64,000 nucleotides of DNA, taken from positions 15,387,201 to 15,451,200 of the forward strand of contig OX621257.1 in assembly GCA_951640165.1 (NCBI GenBank). Direction: 5' to 3'. Shown piece after piece: positions 31,976 to 42,644 of this stretch (the stretch's first letter is position 1; every line of letters starts with the position of its first letter). This stretch comes from Pseudoips prasinana. Its lineage: Eukaryota; Arthropoda; Insecta; Lepidoptera; Nolidae. A model generated the notes under the pieces. That model ran no database searches. It was not told the DNA's origin and saw only the letters and a list, made by a program, of their open reading frames with translations. The translations under genes and the position numbers were made by a program.

Positions 31976-34276
31976 TATTATTAAATGTATTTATCTAGGA
32001 ACTTGTGGTAGACATGCTGGCAAGAGATGGTTTCTAACTGTTGAATTATCAAATTACTATTTGCGGATGTAATTTAACCCTCTGCTATATCACTTACAGT
32101 CCAAAATCCTTGTGGTGGGCCTGAGAACGTAGATAGTCTGAATTTGAGACTATTTTGACATTCTTGGGCTATCTACTGTGGGATCGGAACTAACTTTAGT
32201 AAGTTTCAACCCACAAATTCAATAATTTAACAGTTACAGTACAGTTGATACGAGCTAGCTAAATATCATTTCTGTAATAAAATAAATTTTATAAATGTTT
32301 TCATACAAGATGTACCTAAATATCTATGTTACTAGAAATAATAGCTAATGTATACAACTATATTACTACAAACATGTTCTGACTATTTACAAGCGCTTTT
32401 TTAAAGTCTACGTGAATAAAAACCTTTTTTATTTATTTTATTTATTTATTAGTTACCTATTTTCCAACTCTCCTATGAATATCTAAAATGCTAAGGTAGA
32501 ATTAGCCCAACTTACTAACGACTTAGAAATTTCCCTAAAATCACTACAACTCGCTCAAGTGTATTTATTATTAGGCTCGTCTGATTTGTATCCACAAACT
32601 TGCCAAGTGCGAGTGGGCTTCGTGTTACTAGTGTTCTGTACGTTCCCTAGATGAATTGAAAAATATTTACTTACATTCGAAAATGTCTACTTTATCAAAT
32701 TTTGGCTATTGGGACCGGTCCAACATGGAATATATTATAATCCTGGGACATTTTTTTTTCCTGAGACATTATTAACACACTGCCTTCTAATCCCAAACTA
32801 AGCAGAGCTTGTACTATGGACACCAGATAACTGATATACTGCATATACTATTTTTCTTTTGTAAATACATACTTATATAGATAATTAACTAGCGTTAAAT
32901 AAAAAAAACACACAACGTTGTTTGTTAAATAAAAAAAAAATATCAAGCTTTTTAGTTTGAGAATTTTTTACAACTAAAATAATTTAATGTTACAACTTGC
33001 AGAAATTTTGAGGGCAACTTTTCTTTTTATGACTTTTTAAATCTCTATTATTATAAAAGCATAAAACTAGTGTTTTTTGAGGTACGGAAAACGTATTCGA
33101 AATAAATTGTTTTGTAACATCGATCAGATTAGTACCTATAACTTAGCAAAAATTTGGAATAGATGTTCAAAACGAAAACATTTGCCACATGCGACTGTGG
33201 TCGGTCGGTTTTCTGGGCAATTTGCTGGCGGAGCGATTGTGACGTCACGAGTCGGATTAGTCCGCGGTCATTTGTCCACCACATTACGGTGTTTGTTTCA
33301 CAAGCTTTAGCTATTTTGCTTTGAGATATTATCCAGCAACTAAAATGATTTAATTCGTAGGAATTTTAAGAGCAAGTGCACGTTTACATTCTAATTCACA
33401 TATTTAATACAAGAGCATCTGACCTGAATCCTGTTTATTTGCTACCCGACTTCCAAAATAAGAAGATTAGCAGTTCAAATATGTTTTTATTTTTATATAT
33501 CGCTTTCAGTAGGGTCCCATATAAATTAATATTGGTTATTATGAAATATAGAAGCTTCTATGACGTACAAAATGTCAAAGAAGCTTCTGTTTAGAAGACG
33601 GTAATCAATTTGACCGTATTATTTTTACGGTTAGGTTAAGTTAAGCGACGTCTCCATTGTTTACATACTATTTAAATACTAGACGTATTTTAAATAGTAT
33701 GTTAACAAAACGGATAAAGACATCATTTGAATACAAGAAACATTATGAAAATCGGTTAAATTTTCATAATAATGTTTGTATTCAATTTGGCGCATTTAAA
33801 AAAGAAGATGAGGTTTGATCTATGCTTTATAAAAAGTTATTATTTCTACGTGTGTATTGTTTCCGCTAGTTCCATATTTAATCATATTTCTCTCCTAAAT
33901 TAGCAATCTCTTGCAGACAACGATAATTTATTTGCAACGACTTTGGTCTTCACTAATAAGAGCCCAAACCGAATAACTTTTTTACGATAATACGCGGCAC
34001 ACAAACTGGAAGGTACTATTATAACTTGGCCGACTATGGGCTCTATTTCCCCAACTATTTTCTGCGCATGTAACGAATGGTCTGGTCGGTTATTGCCGCT
34101 ATTTGTCAACTCACTAACTTAATATCTGGGGTGTGAATGGCACTCATTTTCAGCTGGAATTGTGTAGATTATAGTCTACTTAGTTTGTGTTTTTGGTAGT
34201 GTTAGCCATAATTTTAGAATTCATTTAATAACAATAAGATAACATCGTACCACTAGTGAAAAAAAAAATATAAGTA
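31976..34276. other. Non-coding stretch with hairpins and LINE tail
   Basis: No gene. It holds a possible LINE 3' end at 32385-32450 (GTGAATAAAAACC then TTTATTTATTTTATTTA), a SINE fragment at 32729-32890, and two near-palindromes at 33663-33703 (CATACTATTTAAATAC arms) and 33730-33776 (GAATACAA...TTGTATTC arms). The adjacent pair may be remains of a foldback element. Confidence 0.5.
32729..32890 (-). mobile_element. SINE family 1, 3' half fragment
   Basis: The minus strand carries CATAGTACAAGCTCTGCTTAG-type body (with one change) and the ATTATAATA tail. The head is missing; similarity stops at TAGTTAATTATC. Confidence 0.75.
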
Positions 34277-35068
34277 GTGTTCCGTCAAACTATCGATTTT
34301 ATTAAAATACAAAATCAATATTTAGTGTTAATTCCGCCAATTGTCAGTTTAATCATGCTGGGATGCAATCCCAATCAACATAAACTAGCTGCCTTCCGAA
34401 GCTATGTTCATAGGTTAATGTCGGTCCCCTTGTCTAATGAGAATTACATAAAAGAACTTAATATTCTTTATGAAATCGCGTTATCAAACGGTTATCCAAA
34501 ATCTATTATTGATAATTTGATTAAAAATAATCAGAGATGTAGGGTTCGCTCTTTACTGTATGCATGCCCCCCTGACCGTATTAACAAATATGTTGGTAGT
34601 CTGACCTATATGGGCCCAATTTCAGATAGAATTGCCAATTTACTGCGTAAAAATAATATTCACGTTGCATTTCGGACGGACCAAACTATACGACGTCTTT
34701 GTAATGGAAAAGATAATTTGGAAAATTGCAAGAAATCCGGCGTGTATAGGTTGGTCTGCGATGATTGTGACGCGATATATATAGGTCAGACAGGCCGCAA
34801 TTTTGAAATACGGTATAAAGAGCATGTAGCTGCTTATAGGAATGGCCATCCTGATAAATCTCATTACGCCAAACATTTAATTGAAACTGGCCATTCCTTG
34901 GGCGACAATAATACGTATAATATTTTACATAGTTGTGATAAAAGTTTCCGATTATGTGTGTTGGAACAATTAGAAATATTAAAACATAGCAGTAATAGTT
35001 TTGCATTGTTGAATGACCAAACAAATTTAGTTTCATCTCCTTTACTACGAATATTTGGGGATAGTTAG
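34277..35068 (+). pseudogene. Penelope-like polyprotein fragment with GIY-YIG endonuclease (263 codons)
   Basis: Residues 1-31 come from the inverted repeat and are not original. From about 35, HKLAAFRSYVHRLMSVPLS and the following helix are the RT C-terminal and linker region of Penelope-like proteins. Then C148/C151-type cysteines lead into the endonuclease: GVYRL at 155-159, YIGQTGR at 168-174 and R179/E182/H183. The GIY motif is GVY here, a tolerated variant. This domain nicks DNA for target-primed insertion. The fragment has no frame break, but without RT it cannot act alone. A minus-strand frame over the right repeat is a mirror artefact. Confidence 0.82.
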
Positions 35069-35156
35069 AAATAATTGTCCATGCGGTTGGTAGTATATAA
35101 AAGAGCGCTCGCCTCGTTGGCTTTTAGTATCCTTCGAGCACTCGACGAGTTAGCAG

Positions 35157-35192
35157 CCCTTGAGAATGGTCCGTGGAGGACCGAAACACGTG
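35157..35192 (+). ncRNA. Hammerhead-ribozyme-like remnant in the Penelope pseudo-LTR
   Basis: TGGTCC-GTGG-AGGACCGAAAC forms a stem-II-like hairpin followed by the GAAAC of a hammerhead core, as known for Penelope-like pseudo-LTRs. The matching CUGANGA core reads CTTGAGAA, so the motif is probably damaged. Cleavage activity is unlikely. Confidence 0.35.
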
Positions 35193-35347
35193 TTGGGTAT
35201 CGTACTGGCGCATGTAATTTGCTTTTTATATTGTCCTTCTTGCATGTGCACATTTTTGCGGGCGGGAGGGCGGTGCAAATTGCATCCCAGCATGATTAAA
35301 CTGACAATTGGCGGAATTAACACTAAATATTGATTTTGTATTTTAAT

Positions 35348-35825
35348 TGTTATGGATTTCCGCAAAGTAACGCCTGATTCCATTACTTATCGATTTTATA
35401 ATTTTCATCATCAATTTAAGAATTATAAATGCTAATATTTTTATTTTTTTCTTGTTAAATTTGAAGAAATAATGTAAGAAAAATATCAATAAAATTCAGC
35501 ATATTATATGAAACTCTAAATTCGCTATTTGAAACTGATAAACGTAACACTACTTATGTTTTTTTTCCACTGGGGGTACGATATAAGATAACTCTCTATT
35601 GTATTCTCAAAATTACAAGAAGTAATGCACAATATGCATCACAGAATTGTAGAATTGGCGGCCATATCACTAATTGACCTTCTGGAGGTAGATAACCAAG
35701 GTATTGGTGAAGGGATTGGAGTATATAAGAGGTAGCCAGAAAGTGACTGTTGCTCACTTTCTGACGAAAGGCAACATAGTTTTAGCAGACGAGTCTTTAA
35801 AGCAAGGATAGCATAGGTATTTTTG
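35348..35825. other. AT-rich non-coding stretch
   Basis: No gene or element recognised. A possible short inverted pair, CCAGAAAGTGA and CTCACTTTCTG at about 35734-35764, forms a small hairpin. Confidence 0.4.
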
Positions 35826-36244
35826 ACATGATATAACGTTGTTCAAGTGGTTAGTGGCCCTTACTGCTAAGCCAGAGGACGTGATTACGGACAAATCTCT
35901 GTGTGATAAGTAGGATAAAAAATCTACAATTATTTGTTCTGGTCTGGGTGTAATTTATCTATATCTAGCCAGATATATATATATATATATATATATATTT
36001 ACTATATAAAAATAAGTCGGGTTTTCCTTCCTGACGCTATAACTCCAGAACGCACGAACCAATTTCCACGGTTTTGCATTCGTTGGAAAGGTCTCGGGCT
36101 CCGTGAGGTTTAAAGCAAAGAAAATTTATAAAATTTAACGCGGGTAACACCGCGGGGCACAGCTAGTATATATATATATCTGGGTGTAATATGTAATTAT
36201 GTAGGCTCTGCCTAGCTTGGTGTCACATGGAAGTGTGTTGGTTG
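35826..36244 (+). mobile_element. SINE family 2-like copy split by a Helitron
   Basis: The head TTCAAGTGGTTAGTGGCCC and the body GGTCTGGGTGTAATTTATC end in an (AT)n run at 35968-35998. After the Helitron, CTGGGTGTAATATG and GTAGGCTCTGCCTAGCTTGG resume the SINE body. The (AT)n may be expanded SINE sequence. Confidence 0.65.
36000..36166 (+). mobile_element. Short non-autonomous Helitron, family H2
   Basis: The body AATAAGTCGGGTTTTCC ... CGAACCAATTTCCACGG is typical of small lepidopteran Helitrons. The 3' end GGTAACACCGCGGGGCACAG runs into CTAG at 36163-36166. The 5' TC end is obscured by the (AT)n run. Confidence 0.75.
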
Positions 36245-36830
36245 TCTATATATTTATTCCTTACACCATAAACAAGATGCTTCAGATAATTTTCTAAACA
36301 CGCTACGATCTAATAAGGGCAGAGAATACAACAATACAAGTCTAGACCAAAATAATTAACGGTTTGCTTTTCTTTATAAAGATATAAATAAATATTAAAT
36401 TCCATTGACAAAATAAAATTGGATAACATATCGCTGAAGAATCTAGACGAAGTAACGGCCTCTAACAGTAAAGCAGTGAAATCCTCCTAGGCTTAAAAAT
36501 AGTCCTAATCTTATATTATACAACATGTAACTTAATTAACGCACATCCTGAAAATGGTTTGTTCAGAATCGTTAACTGAATTGATTAATATCATCCAAAC
36601 TAATATTATAAATGCGAAAGTAACTCTGTCTGTCTGTCTTTCTGTCTGTCTGTCTTTGCTTCACGCCTAAACTACTGAACCGATTTGTGTGAAATTTGGT
36701 ACAGAAATAGCTTGGAACTTGAGAAAGGACATAGGATAGTTTTTATTACAAAAAATAAAATAAAAAATAAAATTTATTCCGGACATACAGCGCCATCTAT
36801 TGGTCAAGAGTCGGCATCAATTCAGTACTG

Positions 36831-37381
36831 AAAATTCATCGGAAAAATGTAAATAAATAGTAAAAAGGTATGAAAATAATAATATCATAAAAATATAATA
36901 TAATACAACTTTTAGTACAAAGAAAATGCCCTAACGGAGTATAGATAATTCTATTAGTACTATATTATTCAAATTCAAATATATTTATTTCGGAAAAATA
37001 TCCATATAATGTTAGTATAACTTAGCCTAATGTTAGTATCAATTAAATTAATTATGCTAAGGGTGTCTGGAGTCTTACCCACCTGTGTAAAAGGGGAGAG
37101 TCCCACCGATCAGAAAACACATTCAGGATGCCATTGGAGGAGAAGCGCAAGCGCTCCATCATGGAAGCGCAGCGCCTCCGCATGATCGCGGCGAACCCGT
37201 CGACGCATTATGTCGAGTTGGTGATCGCGCAATGGTGTCGATCATTACACGAGTTCGGTTCATGTTATTGTTTTAATTCATCGGAAAAAAGTAAATAAAT
37301 AGTAAAAAGGTATGAAAAAAATAATATCAATATAGTAAAACTTTTAGTACAAAGAAAATGCCCGAACGGAGTATAGATAAA
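36831..37381 (+). repeat. Direct repeat pair inside the Helitron (two copies of about 120 bp)
   Basis: CATCGGAAAAA(A/T)GTAAATAA to AACGGAGTATAGATAA occurs at 36838-36950 and 37280-37381 with small differences. Between them lies 37060-37255, GC-richer (GGAGGAGAAGCGCAAGCGC), which may be captured DNA. Confidence 0.75.
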
Positions 37382-37409
37382 TAATCCGAGTTGTCACTAT
37401 GCTCGATAG

Positions 37410-38111
37410 ATGGCGTTGGGATGGCAAATTGTGAATAGCACATACAATTTAAAAAATTGTGTCTATCCGGATTTACGCGCTAATATCGAAAATCGGGAAT
37501 GGTTATGCGAAAGGGAGATATTGGCGCCAATAAATGAAATAGTAGGCCGGATAAATGACCAAATTATGTTTGACGTAGAGAGAGATGCCATCGAGTATCT
37601 ATCAGTAGATAACGTCGTGGATACCGAGAAAGTGACATCTTACCCAACAGAGTTTCTCAACTCCTTAGAGTTATCAGGAGTGCCTTCTCACAAGTTGAGG
37701 CTGAAAGTTGGAGTTCCTGTGATGCTTATGAGAAACCTAGATCCACCAAGGCTATGTAACGGCACACGGTTACAAGTAATCTATTTAGGACGGAATGTCA
37801 TTAAAGCCGTTATTATGACTGGAATGGCAAAAGGCGAAACTGTAATTATTCCCCGCATTCCCATCATTCCAACTGATTTGCCATCCCAATTCAAAAGAGT
37901 TCAGTTTCCGCTGAAAACTGCGTTTGCAATAACCATAAATAAAGCCCAAGGGCAAACGCTTAAAGTTGCGGGGGTACATCTCGAAAAAGACTGTTTCTCC
38001 CATGGACAACTCTACGATGCGTGCTCAAGAGTGTCAAAACCACAAGACCTATATATTTTTGCAAAGGATGGCAAAACTAAAAACGTGGTATACAGAAATG
38101 TCTTGGTGTAA
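37410..38111 (+). pseudogene. Helitron Pif1-like helicase, C-terminal 233 codons
   Basis: This is the end of a Rep/helicase protein that unwinds DNA during rolling-circle transposition. Visible blocks are LKVGVPVMLMRNLDPPRLCN, the domain-2B region of eukaryotic Pif1/Helitron helicases, and AITINKAQGQTL followed by SHGQLYDACSRVSKP, the last conserved helicase motifs with the arginine finger region. Walker A and B, the HUH Rep domain and zinc finger are absent. The ATG is probably not native: the fragment begins where upstream repeats end. The reading frame itself is unbroken to the TAA after VLV. Confidence 0.88.
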
Positions 38112-38804
38112 GAAACTTTAATAATCTTTAAAGCCTAAAATAATAGAAAATTTGTCAAGCGAGAAACAGTATTTTTTTCTGAAATGGCAAATCAAAATAA
38201 TATTTTGGAAATAAGGGAAAAATAAAATTTTCGCCTTTTTCGATCGGCAATAACGGCTTTAATGCCCTAAGTGAGTATACATATCTTCAATTCAAACGCA
38301 GAGCTCATTATGTTGATTTTTGAAGAGTTCCCTAGAATATCTTCCACATTTCATTTTTGAAGAGATCCCGCGAGATCGGGAACTATGTGGGTAAAACCAA
38401 AAATCTGCTTGAAGTCACTATTCCACGCGAACGAAGTCGCGGGCAAAAGCTAGTTTTTAATATAGGTAATTTTTTATTCCAAAATAATTATAACTACGGA
38501 CATTATTGTCATATTAACCCTGTACAGCCAAAACAAATTGAAATGGACCGTAAGTCAAAGTAATAAGGTGTTTGAGGGTGTGCGTTAATTACGTTACATG
38601 TTGTATATAGCAAATTTTATGATTACTCGGTTCATAAAACACGCGGTAGCAAAAACAAACTACTCGATTCAAGTACTTATAATTTCTTATGACTGCACGT
38701 GTGCACCTCACTACCTCAGCGCCGTTGTGTCTCGGGTTCGATGCCCGCAGGAGGCAACTCTTATATAACCCAGTTCTGTTTCAAATGCCATGTGTCCGTG
38801 AATT

Positions 38805-39243
38805 ATAATAATATCTTGGGACATTATTAAAACACGGCTATCTGATCCCAAACTAAGCAGAGCTTGTACTATGGAAACCAGATAACTGATATACTACATA
38901 TACTACTTTTCTTTTGTAAATACATACTAATATAGATAATTACACCCACACTCGGAACAAACTTCATGCTCACAAATAGCTGTCCTGGGGCGCTACCGGC
39001 TAAGTCGACGAACATCGTTTTCGTGAATGGCGTTCAAATAAATAAAGGTTTAAATAAAAAAAAATCGGATTCAACGTCGACAACCGATTCCGGACCATTT
39101 ATGACGTCACGTGTGGTGATAGAAGCCGCTTTAACGATTGATTAAGTCATTTTTAACGTTTATTTATTTGAACGCCATTTAAGAAATCGATATTCGGTGA
39201 CTTAGCCGGTAGAGCCCGTGGGTGGGAATTGAACCCTCAGCTC
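38805..39243 (-). mobile_element. SINE family 1 split by a foldback MITE
   Basis: Minus-strand SINE body at 38805-38990 (GCTTTGCTTAG-type region, GGTGTAATTATC). After the MITE, GGGTTCAATTCCCACCC continues the box B region at 39219-39235. The head then joins the LINE RT. Confidence 0.75.
38993..39212. mobile_element. Foldback MITE with about 54-bp TIRs (220 bp)
   Basis: The left end CTACCGGCTAAGTCGACGAA... and right end ...GGTGACTTAGCCGGTAG are inverted repeats extending to GGCGTTCAAATAAATAAA. No coding sequence. It sits inside a SINE. Confidence 0.85.
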
Positions 39244-39251
39244 TACTGGAC

Positions 39252-40481
39252 GTAACGGATAATATCCTGGCAGCTCAGGACGATGGGATGTGTACGCTGC
39301 TTGTGTTATTAGATTATTCCAGAGCATTTGATTCTATTAATATAACCTTACTTCTCTCAAAGATGGCATATTATGGTTTCGACCCACAGGCGGTTAAGTG
39401 GTTTAATAGCTATCTTAGTCATCGTGCCCAATATGTAGAGATAACGGATGTAAATGGGTCTAAGCTATCGTCTAGTATATCTCTCTTAGATAAAGGTGTA
39501 CCACAGGGTTCAATTTTAGGCCCTACTTTGTTCAATTTTTACTGTGCTGACATTGTTAAAGTCATTTTAAACTCCCATTATCATATATATGCAGACGATA
39601 TACAATTATATATATCTTTTCGGCCTGACGACTTCTCTAATGCAGTTAAGACTATTAATGAGGATCTCGGTAGAATTGCTAAGTGGTCTCAAGACAATTC
39701 TCTCATTTTAAATCCCGATAAAACAAAATATATGATTTTCGGCACTGACAACCAACTGGAAAAGGTTCGAATAATTAGAGAAGTTCCTGTCGTAAATATT
39801 CTGGGCAAGGAGATCGAACGTGTAAGTGAGGCGCGCAACTTAGGCTTATTAATGGACCAATCTCTACGTTTCGAAAAGCATGTAACGAATTGCGTACAAA
39901 ATTGCTTCTTTCGACTGAAAGTTTTGTACAAAATGCGTCCATATCTAAGTCAACAACTACGTATGCAGCTTATAGAGTCTGTTGTTCTTGCAAAACTTAA
40001 CTATTGTGATTCAGTTTTTGGCCCCAGGCTTCTAGCTCGTACCCAAAAATTACTACAAAGGGTACAAAATGCTTGTGCCAGATTCTGTTTTAACATTCCA
40101 CCTAAGAGCTACGTAACACCTTATTTAAATAAACACAACCTGCTCAAAATGAAACTCCGTAGAAAGCTTCACCTTGCTTGCCTTCTTTTCGGTGTAATTG
40201 GATGTAAGTGCCCATAATACCTCCATGCAAAGCTCACGTGGGTGAACAATCACCGTCAGCGTATGAGCAGACGTTGCGCGCAGCAATTAGCAATTCCCAC
40301 GCACAGATCTGCCGCTTTCCGCGGCAGTTTTAGATACGCAGCCTCCAAAGTTTGGAACAATATACCGCCACCAATCAGAGATCTTAAAAGTATATATAGT
40401 TTTAGAGTACAATTAAAACAGTTTCTTTTTAATTATCAAATTCAGTTTGAAGCAATAAAGTGTAACATATCTATAATTTGA
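39252..40481 (+). pseudogene. Non-LTR retrotransposon RT (CR1/Jockey-type), 5' truncated, one frameshift
   Basis: The open frame starts at 39222, but its first ~10 codons are SINE sequence; the RT begins near DNILAAQDD. It shows LLDYSRAFDS (first catalytic Asp), the GVPQGSILGP loop, YADDIQLY (active site) and NPDKTKYMIFG. The C-terminal LNYCDSVFGP region follows. The frame ends at 40217; the sequence continues in another frame from about 40215 (NNHRQRMSRRCAQQLAIPTH ... FRYAASKVWNNIPPPIRDLK) to 40481. The endonuclease part is missing. The 3' end carries AATAAA and a (TTTC)n tail near 40835-40870. It is a dead insertion. Confidence 0.87.
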
Positions 40482-40867
40482 TCTGCTTTTGACTGTGTAT
40501 TTATCTATTAAGGCTGAATACAAAGTATGCAAAATTAGTGGCATGAATGAGACCCCAATAATATAATATAATTTAAGTACCTACCTTATATATTTATCTA
40601 TTATATTAATTTATTTATATTAAATCCCCACACACTAATTTGCACTAACATACCATGATCGTCACGGGTACCAACGGAAGATCAGCGCTGGGTGTAACCC
40701 AGCAAATGCTGAGATGGTGACCCTTTCGGCAGGACATACAGGACCTATTGCGTAGTGTTAAACTATGTTATTGTTTGATTTTTATATGTATTTAGTTAGT
40801 TCTGTTTGTAAATTTCTTGTATGTCTATTGTCGAATAAATGTATTTTCTTTTCTTTCTTCTTTCTTT
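40482..40867 (+). other. LINE 3' untranslated region and (TTTC)n tail
   Basis: The stretch includes GGTACCAACGGAAGATCAGC and GTGACCCTTTCGGCAGG, typical of lepidopteran LINE 3' regions. It ends at AATAAATGTATTTTC with TTTCTTTC repeats. Confidence 0.6.
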
Positions 40868-40930
40868 CAAACCCTCGACTTGCGGCGTGAAAAGCAAGTA
40901 TCTACCTACCACACAACAGCCCCGTCAATA
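40868..40930 (-). repeat. SINE family 1 head fragment
   Basis: The minus strand reads GACGGGGCTGTTGTGTGGTA and TGCTTTTCACGCCGCAAG, the pol III head only. Confidence 0.7.
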
Positions 40931-40973
40931 GTATGTATATACGTTATTATTATTATTATTTTACTATATAATA

Positions 40974-42256
40974 GGTCTTTACCTATGAAATTGCCGTTTT
41001 GTATGAAAAAATTTAAACGAATTTTTTTCATGAATTTTTTTATTTGTATTAATCGAAGTAATCACCCATGCAATCAATGCATCTTTGCCATCGCAGTGGC
41101 AGTTTATTGATGCCCTTCTTAAAGAAATCAGCTGGACGGGAGGCAACAAATTCTTCAAAGGCATTTTGTACTGCCTCTCGGGTATTGAATTTTTTTCCCG
41201 CCAAGAAGTTATCCAAATTCTGGAAAAAGTAGTAGTCTGTAGGCGCAAGGTCTGGTGAGTAGGGCGGATGACGGAGAGCTTCCAACCCCAGTTCTTGCAA
41301 CTTGGAGACCGTCTGCTGTGCAGTATGAGGTCGCGCGTTGTCGTGCAGGAGCAGCGGAGACGAGCGATTGACCAATGCTGGTTGGAGATGCGCCAGCTTC
41401 TCCATCATTGTGCTCAGTTCTTCACAGTACACATCTGCAGTAATGCTCACCCCGTTTGGTAAGAAGCTGTGATGAATCACACCGGCGCTAGACCACCAAA
41501 CAGTGACCATCACTTTTCTAGGGGTAAGTTTTCGTTTAGGGCATTGTTTAGGTGCTGAACCAGGATCCAACCAACTTGCTGAGCGCTTGCGGTTATCAAA
41601 CAGAATCCATTTTTCATCGCAGGTAACAATGCGGTTCAAAATTCCTTCATTTGTGTGTCTGTTGAGCAGTGCAAGGCACGTCTCGACGCGTACTTCGCGC
41701 TGGCGATCATTGAGTTCGTGGGGCACCCATTTGTCAAGCTTTTTTACCTTGCCAATTTGACGCAAATGGACCAATATTGTTTTGACGCTAACGTCGAAAG
41801 CTGCTGCTAATTCAGCCGTAGATTGTGTATCATCAGCTTCCACAACCGCCTTTAATTCGTCATTGTCGACCAAAGTCTTCGGACGACCGCGAGGTTCATT
41901 TTTCAGGTCGAAATTTCCAGAACGGAAGCGAGCAAACCAATAACAGGTGGTGCGTTGGTTTGTAGTGTTAGCTCCGTAAACGTCGTTGATGTTGCGTGCC
42001 GCTTGTGCCGCGTTGCTGCCACGACGGTACTCATATTCCATAATTACTCGAATTTTTAACGTATCCATGATGAACGAAAAAGATTGAAATGCGATGAAAA
42101 TGTAACACTAATCAATAAAGAAATGACTACTTTTGGAAAAAAGAATCCATGTTTTTAAAATAAAATTAATTTGAAATTAGAATTCTTAGCCAAACAAAAA
42201 TTATTTTGATTTGAAATGGCCAGTACTGCAGAACGGCAATTTCATAGGTAAAGACC
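40974..42256 (-). mobile_element. mariner element, copy 2, intact (1283 bp)
   Basis: It has the same terminal repeats as copy 1 and TA on both sides (40972-40973, 42257-42258). It lies in opposite orientation, 20.8 kb from copy 1. The only difference noted is one extra T in the leader (TTTTTCGTTCATC). Confidence 0.95.
41049..42068 (-). CDS. mariner transposase (D,D34D), 339 aa, copy 2
   Basis: The protein is the same as that of the 19118-20137 copy, with catalytic Asp 151, 243 and 278 and WVPHEL at 114-119. The start MDTLKIRV at 42068 is the only in-frame upstream choice, because the extra leader T removes the longer frame seen in copy 1. The two copies face away from each other in the sense that their transcripts run outward from neither end; copy 1 reads rightward and copy 2 leftward. 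Both are expected to recognise the same ends, so each could move the other. Confidence 0.95.
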   Translation of the reverse strand: MDTLKIRVIMEYEYRRGSNAAQAARNINDVYGANTTNQRTTCYWFARFRSGNFDLKNEPRGRPKTLVDNDELKAVVEADDTQSTAELAAAFDVSVKTILVHLRQIGKVKKLDKWVPHELNDRQREVRVETCLALLNRHTNEGILNRIVTCDEKWILFDNRKRSASWLDPGSAPKQCPKRKLTPRKVMVTVWWSSAGVIHHSFLPNGVSITADVYCEELSTMMEKLAHLQPALVNRSSPLLLHDNARPHTAQQTVSKLQELGLEALRHPPYSPDLAPTDYYFFQNLDNFLAGKKFNTREAVQNAFEEFVASRPADFFKKGINKLPLRWQRCIDCMGDYFD

Positions 42257-42644
42257 TAATAATATATAGTAATATATGTATCATACCTCTCCAATCACTT
42301 ACAGGGTCATGAGCGCAACTGCCTATGAGTGAACATTCATATTAATAATAATAGAAGGATAGCATGATTGTCTTTACTATCATAACGTCTAAATTCATAC
42401 ATTTATTTCGCACATCATGTTTCATCCAAAAAAATAGGTGAGTGAGTAAAATACTGCATTATCAGGGTTGCTAACTCACTGGGGTTGTCACTGACTAATG
42501 TTAGTAGAACAATGGGGTATCTGTGATGTGTCACGCTGGCGCGGCGCGGAAAAACAATAGCTGTTTCTCTCTAAAAGCTTTTGGGGTGCCGATAGGTATT
42601 TAGCTACCCTAGGTAGGAAATTACTGTTGAAAATTTTGAGTGCA

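Larger units (their letters stand above)
34277..35350 (+). mobile_element. Penelope-like retroelement, 5' truncated, with inverted terminal repeats
   Basis: The C-terminal part of a Penelope-like protein with a GIY-YIG endonuclease sits between 69-bp perfect inverted repeats (34301-34369 and 35279-35347). Penelope-like elements carry pseudo-LTRs that may appear inverted after 5' truncation, which fits. The RT catalytic region is absent. Confidence 0.8.
36594..38453 (+). mobile_element. Helitron with partial Pif1-type helicase (1860 bp)
   Basis: The start TCCAAACTAATATTATAAATG is followed by (TCTG)n. The end has the hairpin CCACGCGAACGAAGTCGCGG and CTAG at 38450-38453. Comparison with the empty copy at 17.3 kb shows insertion exactly between A and T (ATATCA | TTTTTAAT) without target duplication, the Helitron rule. 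Inside are a helicase C terminus and a direct repeat of about 120 bp (36831-36950 and 37256-37381). The Rep domain is missing, so it is non-autonomous. Confidence 0.92.
36518..38606. mobile_element. TIR element (family T1), copy carrying a Helitron
   Basis: Ends ATACAACATGTAAC and GTTACATGTTGTAT give a TIR of about 27 bp, flanked by TAT on the left and AT on the right. Left part 36518-36593 and right part 38454-38606 join to match the uninterrupted copy at 17244-17655, though about 200 bp present there are missing here after GTAAGTCAAAGTAATAAG. Confidence 0.85.

Noticed and set aside
35150..35383. Minus-strand frame sharing a segment with the Penelope frame
   Set aside because: The shared segment is the 69-bp inverted repeat read from the other side.
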